Below, piece after piece: positions 1 through 6,484 of a stretch of DNA of 13,433 bases. The notes beneath the pieces were generated by a model, which saw nothing but the letters and a program-made list of their open reading frames with translations, had not been told where the DNA came from and did no database searches. The first letter of the stretch is position 1. The number at the start of each line of letters is the position of its first letter. Origin of the DNA: CAZFIM01 sp964519615 (GTDB taxonomy: Bacteria; Chloroflexota; Dehalococcoidia; GIF9; UBA5629); NCBI GenBank assembly GCA_964519615.1, contig CAZFIM010000062.1, positions 1 to 13,433 of the forward strand, in the 5' to 3' direction. Made by a program: the position numbers and the translations under genes.

Positions 1-703
1 GTTATCTGATCCTCTGCACTAAAAACGAAGAGTTTGGGACATTTATCCAGCTCGGCTAGTGCTGCTGACAATCTGGCTTGCAGCCATGATTCTAAAAAGC
101 CGCGCCAGTTTACTTTTACCTTTAATCCGTTATACCAGTTAGCAATTCTCCATATCAGTGAAATAATCCATATGGTAAGTGGGAAAATAATACGCAATGG
201 GTGCACATTAACCTGCTGACATCGATTTCAAAAGGACAGGATAATGCGACCACCGCTTTAGCCTTCTTAATCTTCGCTGCTGCCAGAATGGAAGAAAGTG
301 CACCCAGGCTGTGTCCAATAAATGCCGCGCGCGTACTATCGACTTCCTCAAGCGCAGTTATTGTCTGCCATGCATCGATAACATCTTCATGGAAATCACC
401 GTCAAGGGCGCCTTCACTGTCTCCATGACCGCGCAAATCAAATATAATAGCAGCTATCCCTTTATTAACCAGCAATGCCGCCCCTGTTTCCATAGCTTTT
501 CGGTCCGATCCAAAACCATGACAGAGAATGGCGCAGGGAATCGGCTTTTCTGCGCTGGCATGAGAAGGCAATAAAATTTTACCCTTCAAATTGATACCTT
601 GACTTCCAAAAATAACCGGTATCTCTTTTCCTGCAATTGAATCCGTCCTGCATAAGGAGATATCACTATTATCAGAACGATGTTTTTTACCTCTCATGAT
701 CAT
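1..703 (-). pseudogene. Alpha/beta hydrolase, frameshifted and cut by the window edge
   Basis: This is a serine hydrolase of the alpha/beta fold, substrate unknown. The first reading frame (703 to 155) gives 182 residues. It has an oxyanion-region HGFGSD (about residues 61-66), FDLRGHGDSEG (about 88-98) and the nucleophile elbow GHSLGA (about 129-134). After LSCPFEIDVSR the frame turns to unrelated sequence and stops. A different frame then continues from about 212 to the left edge with hydrolase-like sequence (LTIWIISLIWRIANWYNG, then ESWLQARLSAALAELDKC and PKLFVFSAEDQI). The aspartate of SAEDQ fits the catalytic acid. Joining the two frames needs one missing base restored near 212-217. The cause is either a real mutation or an error in this draft assembly. 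The start is ATG 703 or ATG 697; neither has a clear Shine-Dalgarno sequence. The end lies beyond base 1. Fold assignment is firm, exact function is not. Confidence 0.8.
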
Positions 704-824
704 AGTGTAGTGCAGAATACAGATATAATTATCGGTAGTAAAGGTAGTTTTACCGCGGAAAAAAGTTCTACTCGTCCCTGCACTTTTGACAGCGCCAGGT
801 CACCCATTTGGCGGATAGGCTTTT

Positions 825-856
825 CAGGGTTGTTATAAATCAGGGTTGTTATAAAT
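825..856. repeat. 16-bp perfect tandem duplication
   Basis: The 16-base unit CAGGGTTGTTATAAAT occurs twice back to back, at 825-840 and 841-856, in the spacer between the hydrolase and FKBP genes. This spacer (704-916) holds no gene that I can support. The duplication looks like a recent slippage or replication event. Confidence 0.9.
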
Positions 857-916
857 ATGTATATGGTTTCAACACTGGGAGCATAATCATAAAAAAAGGA
901 TTTCTTACACAATGTT

Positions 917-1423
917 TTAGAGTATATCAACAAGCTCTATTTCAAAAATCAGGTCTTTACCAGCAAGTGGAGGATTGCCATCCAGTGTGATGGTGCTATC
1001 GGTCATGCCGATAATAGTGACGATAGCTATCATGCCATCCTGCATAGTCATCTGCAGCTGTTTGCCGATTTCAGGATCAAGCTCTGCCGGTATTGTCTCA
1101 CGCGGCACATCTATTACCAAATTCGTATTGCGAGGACCGTACGCCTCACTTGCAGGAATGGTTACAGTTTTCTTTTCACCTATTTTCATGCCCAGAACAG
1201 CCTTCTCAAATCCCGGGATCATCTGGCCTTCACCCAGAGTAAATTCAATAGGTTCGCGGTCTATGGATGAGTCAAAAACAATCCCATCGGTGAGCGTACC
1301 GGTATAATGTACCTGAACTACGTCACCTTCCACGGCTGTTTTCCCTGCAGTCCCACAACCCGATATCACTAATAATGCAGATAGCACCATTGCCACCAAT
1401 ATAATCAGGCTCCGTTTCAGCAC
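917..1423 (-). CDS. FKBP/SlyD-type peptidyl-prolyl isomerase, lipoprotein
   Basis: This is a peptidyl-prolyl cis-trans isomerase predicted to assist protein folding outside the membrane. Residues 1-22 are a hydrophobic signal, and the lipobox ISGC puts the lipidated cysteine at residue 23. The FKBP domain follows, with VHYTGTLTDG, FTLGEGQMIPGFEKAVLG and IPASEAYGPRN. After an inserted flap-like segment, it ends with DGNPPLAGKDLIFEIELVDI, which is characteristic of the SlyD branch. SlyD's metal-binding histidine tail is absent. The frame is open up to a TTG at 1435, but GGAGG at 1433-1429 lies 5 bases before GTG 1423, so I take GTG as the start (168 residues). The gene stands alone and is divergent from the lipoprotein gene at 1630. 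The family assignment is strong; lipidation is a prediction. Confidence 0.9.
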   Translation of the reverse strand: MLKRSLIILVAMVLSALLVISGCGTAGKTAVEGDVVQVHYTGTLTDGIVFDSSIDREPIEFTLGEGQMIPGFEKAVLGMKIGEKKTVTIPASEAYGPRNTNLVIDVPRETIPAELDPEIGKQLQMTMQDGMIAIVTIIGMTDSTITLDGNPPLAGKDLIFEIELVDIL

Positions 1424-1428
1424 ATTAT

Positions 1429-1433
1429 CCTCC
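1429..1433 (-). promoter_or_regulatory. Ribosome binding site that sets a GTG start
   Basis: GGAGG reads on the minus strand 5 bases upstream of GTG 1423. A TTG at 1435 in the same frame overlaps this site and so cannot be served by it. Confidence 0.75.
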
Positions 1434-1616
1434 AAAAGCTATAATATATCCTTTTTCGTATTGACTATACCCTATCATAACACAGCTCAAGTTGGAAGCG
1501 GAAAATTCCTGTAAACGGCGCAAAGATATTATACGTTACTTCAGTATCAGGACTTTACATCGTCCAAGCCCGTGTTACAATATGCGTAAAATCAGTGAAG
1601 TAGTGTCCTATACTCT

Positions 1617-1622
1617 GAGGAG
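1617..1622 (+). promoter_or_regulatory. Ribosome binding site that sets a TTG start
   Basis: GAGGAG lies 7 bases before TTG 1630. This start places the hydrophobic signal at the N-terminus. Starting at TTG 1492 would put about 46 unrelated residues in front of the signal peptide. Confidence 0.65.
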
Positions 1623-1629
1623 AAATGGT

Positions 1630-2490
1630 TTGAATAAAGCTCTTTGTCTTATATTAGTACTATTATTATTTACCGGCTTCAGCTGCATCAATATAACCAT
1701 TCCGGAAGAAGGAACCGATGAGAATGCCTCAAACAATAGCGCACCTGTTGCATATATTGATTCAGTTGAGCCATCCTCTGCAATTACAGGTCAATCCATT
1801 GTTTTCAAAGGCCGCGGTACGGATACTGATGGATTTATCGTAGGATATGAATGGCAGTCAAATATTGACGGTGTTTTGAGTACCGTGGAAAGTTTTTCTA
1901 CAACGTCTCTTTCAACCGGTACGCATACAATTTCCTTCCGTGTTATCGATGACAGTCAGAGATGGTCTCCAACAGTCAAAACTGAGATAACCGTTCAATC
2001 CAGCCCCGGCAAACCTCCGGTTATCCTTTCGTTTAAAGCCTCGGCACAAAATATTGATGCAGGAAGTTCATCTAAACTTCAGTGGAGTGTTACAGGAGCG
2101 GACTCTATTGCTATAGACAACGGAATAGGACAGGTTCCGGCAAGCGGCTCCATTAATGTATACCCTTTTGAAGACACGATCTTTACATTGGCGGCCTCCA
2201 ATCAGGATGGTACGGTTACATCAACAACCGATATTACCGTCCGGCAATCAACAGTTACTGGCAATCCCGTAATAGATTTTACCGCTCAGTATATGGGAGG
2301 TAATTCCTGGCAGCTTACCTGGAACGTGGAGAATGCTACTGAGATTACTATTGAACCGGACATCGGTCCGGTCGATTCTGCCGGCAGTACTGTGGTAACC
2401 GTGCCTTCAGGGCATACAGTGACATATACCCTAAAGGCAATCAATAATTGGGGATGGGCATACTGGCAGGTTATCCTCAGTCAACCATAG
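1630..2490 (+). CDS. Lipoprotein with three Ig/PKD-like domains
   Basis: This is an exported protein of 286 residues with no catalytic motif, probably a surface adhesion or binding scaffold. The signal is MNKALC followed by a leucine-rich core, with cysteine 19 in TGFSC as a likely lipidation site; the lipobox is not canonical. Domain 1 (about 39-122) is PKD-like, with GTDTDGFIVGYEWQSNIDG and THTISFRVIDD. Domain 2 (about 130-204) is Ig-like, with KLQWSVTGADSIAIDNGIG and TLAASNQDGTVTSTTDITV. Domain 3 (about 213-284) repeats that pattern (LTWNVENATEITIEPDIG). The frame is open from TTG 1492, but the only good ribosome site is GAGGAG at 1617-1622, seven bases before TTG 1630, and that start gives a proper signal peptide. 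ATG 1582 has no ribosome site. The protein resembles the one at 6485, which suggests a duplicated family. Ligand unknown. Confidence 0.8.
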   Translation: MNKALCLILVLLLFTGFSCINITIPEEGTDENASNNSAPVAYIDSVEPSSAITGQSIVFKGRGTDTDGFIVGYEWQSNIDGVLSTVESFSTTSLSTGTHTISFRVIDDSQRWSPTVKTEITVQSSPGKPPVILSFKASAQNIDAGSSSKLQWSVTGADSIAIDNGIGQVPASGSINVYPFEDTIFTLAASNQDGTVTSTTDITVRQSTVTGNPVIDFTAQYMGGNSWQLTWNVENATEITIEPDIGPVDSAGSTVVTVPSGHTVTYTLKAINNWGWAYWQVILSQP

Positions 2491-2496
2491 CTTTCC

Positions 2497-2523
2497 GATT
2501 GCAAGAGTTGATTGTCTGCAATC
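2497..2523 (+). other. Hairpin just after the lipoprotein stop codon
   Basis: GATTGCA(A)GA at 2497-2506 pairs with TCTGCAATC at 2515-2523, giving nine pairs with one bulged A and an eight-base loop. It begins six bases after the stop codon at 2490. No T-run follows, so it is not a standard intrinsic terminator. It may protect the 3' end of the transcript or be chance. Confidence 0.3.
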
Positions 2524-2674
2524 TAGACAGTATGCATTTCACAGATGTTGCTAAGCTTCGGTCAGTATCTTTTATCTCATCCGACAGCAGCCAGCCTCCT
2601 TATAACCTGCAGCAATAAAAATGAAACCTATATAATTTGTTTTCACATACCTAGCACTTCACAGCAACAATCAG

Positions 2675-2699
2675 TGTTCATCGCTGAGGTCCATGAACA
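2675..2699. promoter_or_regulatory. Inverted repeat, possible activator site
   Basis: TGTTCAT (2675-2681) and ATGAACA (2693-2699) are perfect inverted arms separated by 11 bases. The centre lies about 60 bases upstream of the start point predicted from the -10 element at 2735-2740. The size and spacing suit a dimeric regulator. The function is inferred from position only. Confidence 0.35.
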
Positions 2700-2731
2700 G
2701 TGGATAGTCTGTCTTTAGATATGAAAAACGA

Positions 2732-2740
2732 TGATATAAT
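2732..2740 (+). promoter_or_regulatory. Extended -10 promoter of the methyltransferase gene
   Basis: TGATATAAT is a perfect extended -10 element (TGnTATAAT), 33 bases before ATG 2774. I find no good -35 element at the usual distance. This is typical of extended -10 or activator-dependent promoters. Confidence 0.45.
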
Positions 2741-2773
2741 TTATATATAAAAAACGTTTTCAGTAAGGTAGCT

Positions 2774-3385
2774 ATGGAAAAGGGAGATTTTAATGCCGCA
2801 AAAGCTGCAAAATTCGATAATGAAGGTCGTCTCGCTGAACTTCGTCCATATCAGCTTTTAAATGACCGGGGAGGTATCAGCTGCGGTATGACCTGTGTGG
2901 ACATAGGCAGCGGAACAGGAACTTTTACCGTACCAATAATTGATTGTATCGGTAAAGACGGCATCGTATACGCTATAGACAATAGCGAAGCCATGGTCAA
3001 ACATATTCTGGCGCGTACATCTGCATCTAATCTGATCACTATTCACGCAGATGCCTGCAATACCGGCCTTGAGAGCAACATTGCTGACCTCTGCTTAATG
3101 GCATTCATATTGCATGAGGTGGATAAGCCTGAAAAGGTCGTTGCCGAAGCGGCACGTCTGTTGAAACGCGGCGGTACCGCACTTGTGGTTGAGTGGAGGG
3201 CCGATACGGATGTAAAAGGACCGCCAAAATCAGTGAGACTCACGAGAGATAGAATTGCAGATCTTTTGAGACAGACAGGACTAACTCCTTTGGACTATGT
3301 TAACTGGTCTGTCAATCACTGCGTTGCTACCGCTACCAAACAATATATCCTTTCTTTATATAATGCTGTAACCCGTTGCTTGTAA
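2774..3385 (+). CDS. Class I SAM-dependent methyltransferase
   Basis: This is a 203-residue cytosolic methyltransferase of the Rossmann-fold class, substrate unknown. Motif I is VDIGSGTGTF at about 42-51, which binds S-adenosylmethionine. The acidic residue that contacts the ribose is in VYAIDNSEAM (about 65-74). The motif II region is IADLCLMAFILHEV (about 103-116), and LLKRGGTALVVEWRA (129-143) is the motif III strand. The layout resembles UbiE/Methyltransf_11-type enzymes acting on small molecules. The C-terminal third has few recognisable residues. The ATG start has AAGG five bases upstream and follows the extended -10 element, so it is probably a single-gene transcript. The class is secure; the substrate cannot be told from the sequence. 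Confidence 0.88.
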   Translation: MEKGDFNAAKAAKFDNEGRLAELRPYQLLNDRGGISCGMTCVDIGSGTGTFTVPIIDCIGKDGIVYAIDNSEAMVKHILARTSASNLITIHADACNTGLESNIADLCLMAFILHEVDKPEKVVAEAARLLKRGGTALVVEWRADTDVKGPPKSVRLTRDRIADLLRQTGLTPLDYVNWSVNHCVATATKQYILSLYNAVTRCL

Positions 3386-3436
3386 TACGGCAAGTGTCGT
3401 GACTACACCAGCTATCAGCCCAATGACCATTTGCAT
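3356..3436 (-). CDS. Possible 26-residue membrane peptide
   Basis: This is a short ORF starting at ATG 3436 with GGAGAG nine bases upstream. Almost the whole peptide is one hydrophobic stretch (MQMVIGLIAGVVTTLAVLQA), which would span a membrane once. Its last 30 bases run antisense to the end of the methyltransferase gene. It has no charged tail and no family that I recognise. Small hydrophobic ORFs arise easily by chance, so the call rests on the ribosome site and the uniform hydrophobicity only. Confidence 0.22.
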   Translation of the reverse strand: MQMVIGLIAGVVTTLAVLQATGYSII

Positions 3437-3545
3437 GACTGTTTACTCTCCAAGATAATAGTGTATAAAACGCAAAAATAAAACAGGTAAAGGCCACATC
3501 ATCGTCATACGGCTAATAAATACTGTACATATAGAAATACAGGTA

Positions 3546-3574
3546 TTGACAGAAAAGGCACTACGGTATACTAT
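3546..3574 (+). promoter_or_regulatory. Sigma-70-like promoter P1 upstream of the radical SAM gene
   Basis: A perfect TTGACA (3546-3551) is followed by a 17-base spacer and TACTAT (3569-3574). The overlapping TATAAT at 3572-3577 would give a 20-base spacer. The -10 region lies inside the inverted repeat GGTAT-actata-ATACC (3565-3580). It could drive the small ORF at 3658 and also the radical SAM gene. Confidence 0.55.
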
Positions 3575-3614
3575 AATACCTCGCATAGCTATGTACTTAG
3601 TGACACGAGGTATT
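3575..3614. repeat. Inverted repeat AATACCTCG/CGAGGTATT around a palindrome
   Basis: Nine-base perfect inverted arms lie at 3575-3583 and 3606-3614. Between them is the perfect 10-base palindrome CATAGCTATG (3584-3593). The block sits directly after promoter P1, where a repressor could act. A third copy of AGGTATT lies at 3541-3547, just before the -35 element, giving a spacing of 34 and 33 bases between the three copies. Confidence 0.5.
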
Positions 3615-3657
3615 CAAATTAAGGCGGCTCACGTACAACAAGAAAGCAGCTCTATCA

Positions 3658-3831
3658 ATGATGCATTCCATTATGCTGATGATTATGAATTACCATAAAC
3701 GACATATGATTACTGAAAACGTTAATTTCTATCAAAAGCTACTTGACAAGCACTCATTGAATGATTACTATACCTCGTATCACTATGTTACGCCACTATG
3801 TAATCACTCTTTAGCCCGATATATGCAATAA
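3658..3831 (+). CDS. Possible 57-residue ORF before the radical SAM gene
   Basis: This ORF runs from ATG 3658 to TAA 3831, 21 bases before the radical SAM start. The peptide is rich in methionine, histidine and tyrosine, with one cysteine (residue 48) near the end (VTPLCNHSLARYMQ). It has no recognisable domain. Promoter P1 lies upstream of it and promoter P2 lies inside it. No Shine-Dalgarno sequence is visible, and the tyrosine-rich part overlaps the AT-rich -10 element of P2. It may be a leader or precursor peptide for the enzyme, or a chance ORF. Confidence 0.22.
   Translation: MMHSIMLMIMNYHKRHMITENVNFYQKLLDKHSLNDYYTSYHYVTPLCNHSLARYMQ
3743..3771 (+). promoter_or_regulatory. Sigma-70-like promoter P2 of the radical SAM gene
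   Basis: TTGACA (3743-3748), a 17-base spacer and TACTAT (3766-3771) repeat the arrangement of P1, and ACCTCG follows here too. The octamer CACTATGT then occurs at 3781-3788 and 3794-3801. The start point would be near 3778, giving a leader of about 75 bases before ATG 3853. Confidence 0.55.
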
Positions 3832-3852
3832 TTTTTCATAAGAGGTGTCATT

Positions 3853-5339
3853 ATGGCAACAGGTTTTGGCAGAAAAATTATCAACCGCACAAAAAGAGAC
3901 CTGGCGGAAAAAGCACTGGCACAGGCACTCGGAATTTTGGGTAACAACACTGAAAAGAATGTTTCTTACCTTCTGGCGGCAATAAACCGAATTACAGACG
4001 ATGAGAAACATGCTACCGTCAGGAAATGGATTGCTAATTGGCTACAGGAGGGGAATCCAGGCCGTGAGTTTTTAGAGAGGATTTTAAAAAACATTCACCC
4101 CAATGTACGCCAGAAATATCTTGCACGTATGATTGTTAGTATGTTCTTCCGTTATCAGGAGATAATAGACCGCTGTCAGGCCGAGTACGGTATAAAACCT
4201 CCTACGGTTATGCTTATCTCACCGTCAATGAGATGTAACTTCAGTTGCAAAGGTTGTTATGCCGGCAGTTATGAACGAAAAGATGATATGAAGCAAGAAG
4301 TATTCGACGATGCCTTAAACCAGGCAGAAGATATTGGTATCAATTTCTTTATTATATTGGGCGGAGAGCCGTTTATCTACCCGGAACTTCTCCCTGCCCT
4401 TAAAAAGCACAGTAAGTCCTTCTTTCAGATTTATACCAATGGTTCGTTCATCGACAGGCCTATGGCTAAAAAATTGGTTGAGATGGGCAATATAGCGCCT
4501 CAGATTAGCATCAACGGGCCTGCCGAATTTACAGATGCCTCACGTGGCAAGGGAGCGTTTGCCCAGGCAATGAATACGATGGATATCCTAAGAGAAGAGG
4601 GCTGTGTGTTCGGCTTCTCCTCGCTGGTAACGCGTCATAATATAGACGCCATCTGTTCCGAAGAATGGATAGATCTTCTCATTGAGAAAGGCGCTCTTTA
4701 CGGCTGGCTTTTTCTCTATATGCCTGTCGGAGATAATCCGAATATGGATCTTATGCCAACTCCCACGCAGCGCAATGAGCTCCGTGCTATTATGAGAAAA
4801 TACAGACAAACCAAACCCATTCTACCCGCAGATTTCTGGAGTGACGGAGCCTTAACGGGCGGTTGCATCGCGGGCGGCCGCCAGTATTTCCATATTAATC
4901 ACCGTGGTGATGTCGAACCCTGCATATTCTGCCACTTTGCCACGCACAATATAAACGATTGCAGCCTGGGTGAAGCACTGGCATCACCATTTTTTAAATG
5001 TATCAAAGAAAATCAGCCCTTTAGCTACAATACACNNNNNNNNNNCTCAGACCATGCCCGATGATAGATCATCCTCATAAAATGTGGAAAATTATAAATG
5101 AGCACAATGCCAGAGCCACGCATCCGGGTGCAGAGAAGATGTTTACGGTATTTGAGCATGAAATGGCTGAATATGCCAGAGGCGTTGAGCGGATTATGGA
5201 TAATGTCTGGAATACCGATGACTATCATATCTGGGCGGCTGAATGGATGAAGAGCTGCCAGATCCCTCCAGAGCGCATTGCAGTGATAAGACAGGAATAT
5301 GAAGCACTGCAGCAAGTATCTTCCGATAAATCTCTCTAA
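3853..5339 (+). CDS. Radical SAM/SPASM-domain protein, interrupted by an assembly gap
   Basis: This enzyme cleaves S-adenosylmethionine with a 4Fe-4S cluster to start radical chemistry; the substrate is unknown. A helical N-terminal region (about 1-115) precedes the radical SAM core. The cluster motif CNFSCKGC is at 128-135 (CxxxCxxC) and the SAM-binding GGEP at 170-173. The C-terminal part looks like a SPASM/twitch domain for auxiliary clusters, with C338, GDVEPCIFC (C357, C360), C370 and C383. The frame runs into ten Ns at 5036-5045. After them LRPCPMIDHPHK continues in another frame to the stop at 5337-5339. The two parts join if the true gap is 2, 5, 8 or 11 bases (2 modulo 3) rather than 10, giving about 492-495 residues. 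AGAGGTG lies six bases before ATG. An annotator may show two separate CDS, 3853-5064 and 5061-5339. Confidence 0.85.
5036..5045. other. Assembly gap (10 Ns)
   Basis: The ten Ns are a placeholder of unknown true length. They fall inside the radical SAM gene and shift its frame. Confidence 0.98.
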
Positions 5340-5499
5340 GTACGATCGTTTACTGCTGTATATTAAAACATATAATGATAAATACCGTTACAAAGCACAA
5401 TAGCCTACAAAGGTTTTGTCTTTCACTAGCATTTTATTGTCATACAGTATTGTAGCGGCAATAGTATAATCCGCTTTAAATGTTCCTCTGCAATATTGA

Positions 5500-5934
5500 C
5501 TAATCGTAAGAGCTTCCCGTTCCTGCTGTGAAATGAAAGATTGGACGATCAAGCCTTACAATCCTCTGCGGACAATGCTTAATACCGCGTGGCACAAAGA
5601 TCAAACAACTTTTAGTCAATAAATGCTTCTGTCCGTCGATCCAGTACTCTACTTCACCGCCAAGGTCCTCGGGATCATTTGTGTGAGTACCGAAAAAGCC
5701 AATAACCTCATCAAAATCATGCGTGTGTGTCTCGACTTCGTATTCCTCATGCGACTTTAAATACCACACACATTCAACATAGAAAGCACCCTTTACTACG
5801 CTATCGTCCAGCCAGATAATATTTTTTTTCGCATCAGCAGGAAATGCGACTCCTGCCTGCCTGAATTTGGGTAGTTCTTTCTTCGGTTTGTACTCAGTAA
5901 TAATATATTTGCCGGTATCCAATTTTACCTCCAT
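5500..5934 (-). CDS. Cupin-domain protein
   Basis: This is a cytosolic protein of up to 144 residues with one cupin beta-barrel. The metal-binding motif 1 is ETHTHDFDEVIGF (H70, H72, E76), and motif 2 is near FVPRGIKHCP (H120). These residues would hold one divalent metal. Between the motifs lies an acidic, glycine-rich loop (NDPEDLGGEVEYWIDGQ). Substrate and activity are unknown; many small cupins of anaerobes are uncharacterised. The gene converges with the radical SAM gene. ATG 5934 has no ribosome site upstream, whereas GGAGG inside the ORF lies exactly five bases before TTG 5922. The real product may therefore be 140 residues, without the first four. The fold is secure, the function is open. 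Confidence 0.85.
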   Translation of the reverse strand: MEVKLDTGKYIITEYKPKKELPKFRQAGVAFPADAKKNIIWLDDSVVKGAFYVECVWYLKSHEEYEVETHTHDFDEVIGFFGTHTNDPEDLGGEVEYWIDGQKHLLTKSCLIFVPRGIKHCPQRIVRLDRPIFHFTAGTGSSYD

Positions 5935-6484
5935 GGTTTAATAATTCTATTCTCCGCCCTACATACGATCAGGAAATAGTGTTGAACAAGATGTCCTGCG
6001 TGATAGTAGCACAGCTTTTTCCCGAGTTGTTTTATACCGATAATATTCAATGCAGCTAATAATGCAATTCCAGCTTAAATACATAAGCATTATAATTGTC
6101 TTTGTCTTATTTTCACGTGCAACAACACATCAAACACGGTTGTCACTCCTGTTTAAGAAGGGTTAAAATACCAAATAATAAGGTTATAAAGTCTGTCATA
6201 AAGGAAGTCAAGTATTATCATATGTCAGTGAATCAGGTTTATGAGTATAACACCGCCGTGTTACATTCCACCTCCCTTCTTTCCACGAACACATTTTTTA
6301 ACACCAGCAAACAACATCCGTACAGCATTGTGAAGAATTGATCCCTCTATCGACATCAATACTTGATACGCAAGCGCAATCGTGATTCTATTTTATTGAG
6401 CATCGCATTGTCAATAGTCAGACCACAAAAATAAGCAAACTGCCATCATGAGTATATGGTATACTGGTTTTATCGGGAGTTATT
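5935..6484. other. 550-base spacer without a supported gene
   Basis: An 81-codon TTG-started frame (6096-6341) has no ribosome site and no recognisable domain, and I do not accept it. A small hairpin TAACAC-cgcc-GTGTTA lies at 6248-6263. The region otherwise holds only the start region of the lipoprotein gene at 6485, whose ribosome site is GGGAG at 6475-6479. Confidence 0.6.

Larger units (their letters stand above)
3386..3852. other. 467-base spacer with duplicated promoter region
   Basis: No clear gene lies here on either strand. It holds two matching promoter-like elements (3546-3574 and 3743-3771), three AGGTATT motifs around the first, a short direct repeat after the second, a 57-residue possible ORF (3658-3831) and part of the small antisense ORF at 3356-3436. 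Its richness in repeats suggests a regulatory region for the radical SAM gene. Confidence 0.6.

Noticed and set aside
700..933. 77-codon minus-strand frame between the hydrolase and FKBP genes
   Set aside because: No ribosome site, no recognisable domain, includes the 16-bp tandem duplication and overlaps the end of the FKBP gene.
3541..3801. Repeats near the radical SAM gene as a CRISPR array or insertion-sequence ends
   Set aside because: Repeat units are 7-9 bases with irregular partners, there are no regular spacers, and no transposase or target-site duplication is present.
6248..6263. Hairpin TAACAC-cgcc-GTGTTA as a terminator
   Set aside because: Only six pairs, no T-run after it, and no gene ends nearby on the plus strand.
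6096..6341. 81-codon plus-strand frame starting with TTG
   Set aside because: No Shine-Dalgarno sequence, low-complexity composition and no domain; probably chance in an AT-rich spacer.
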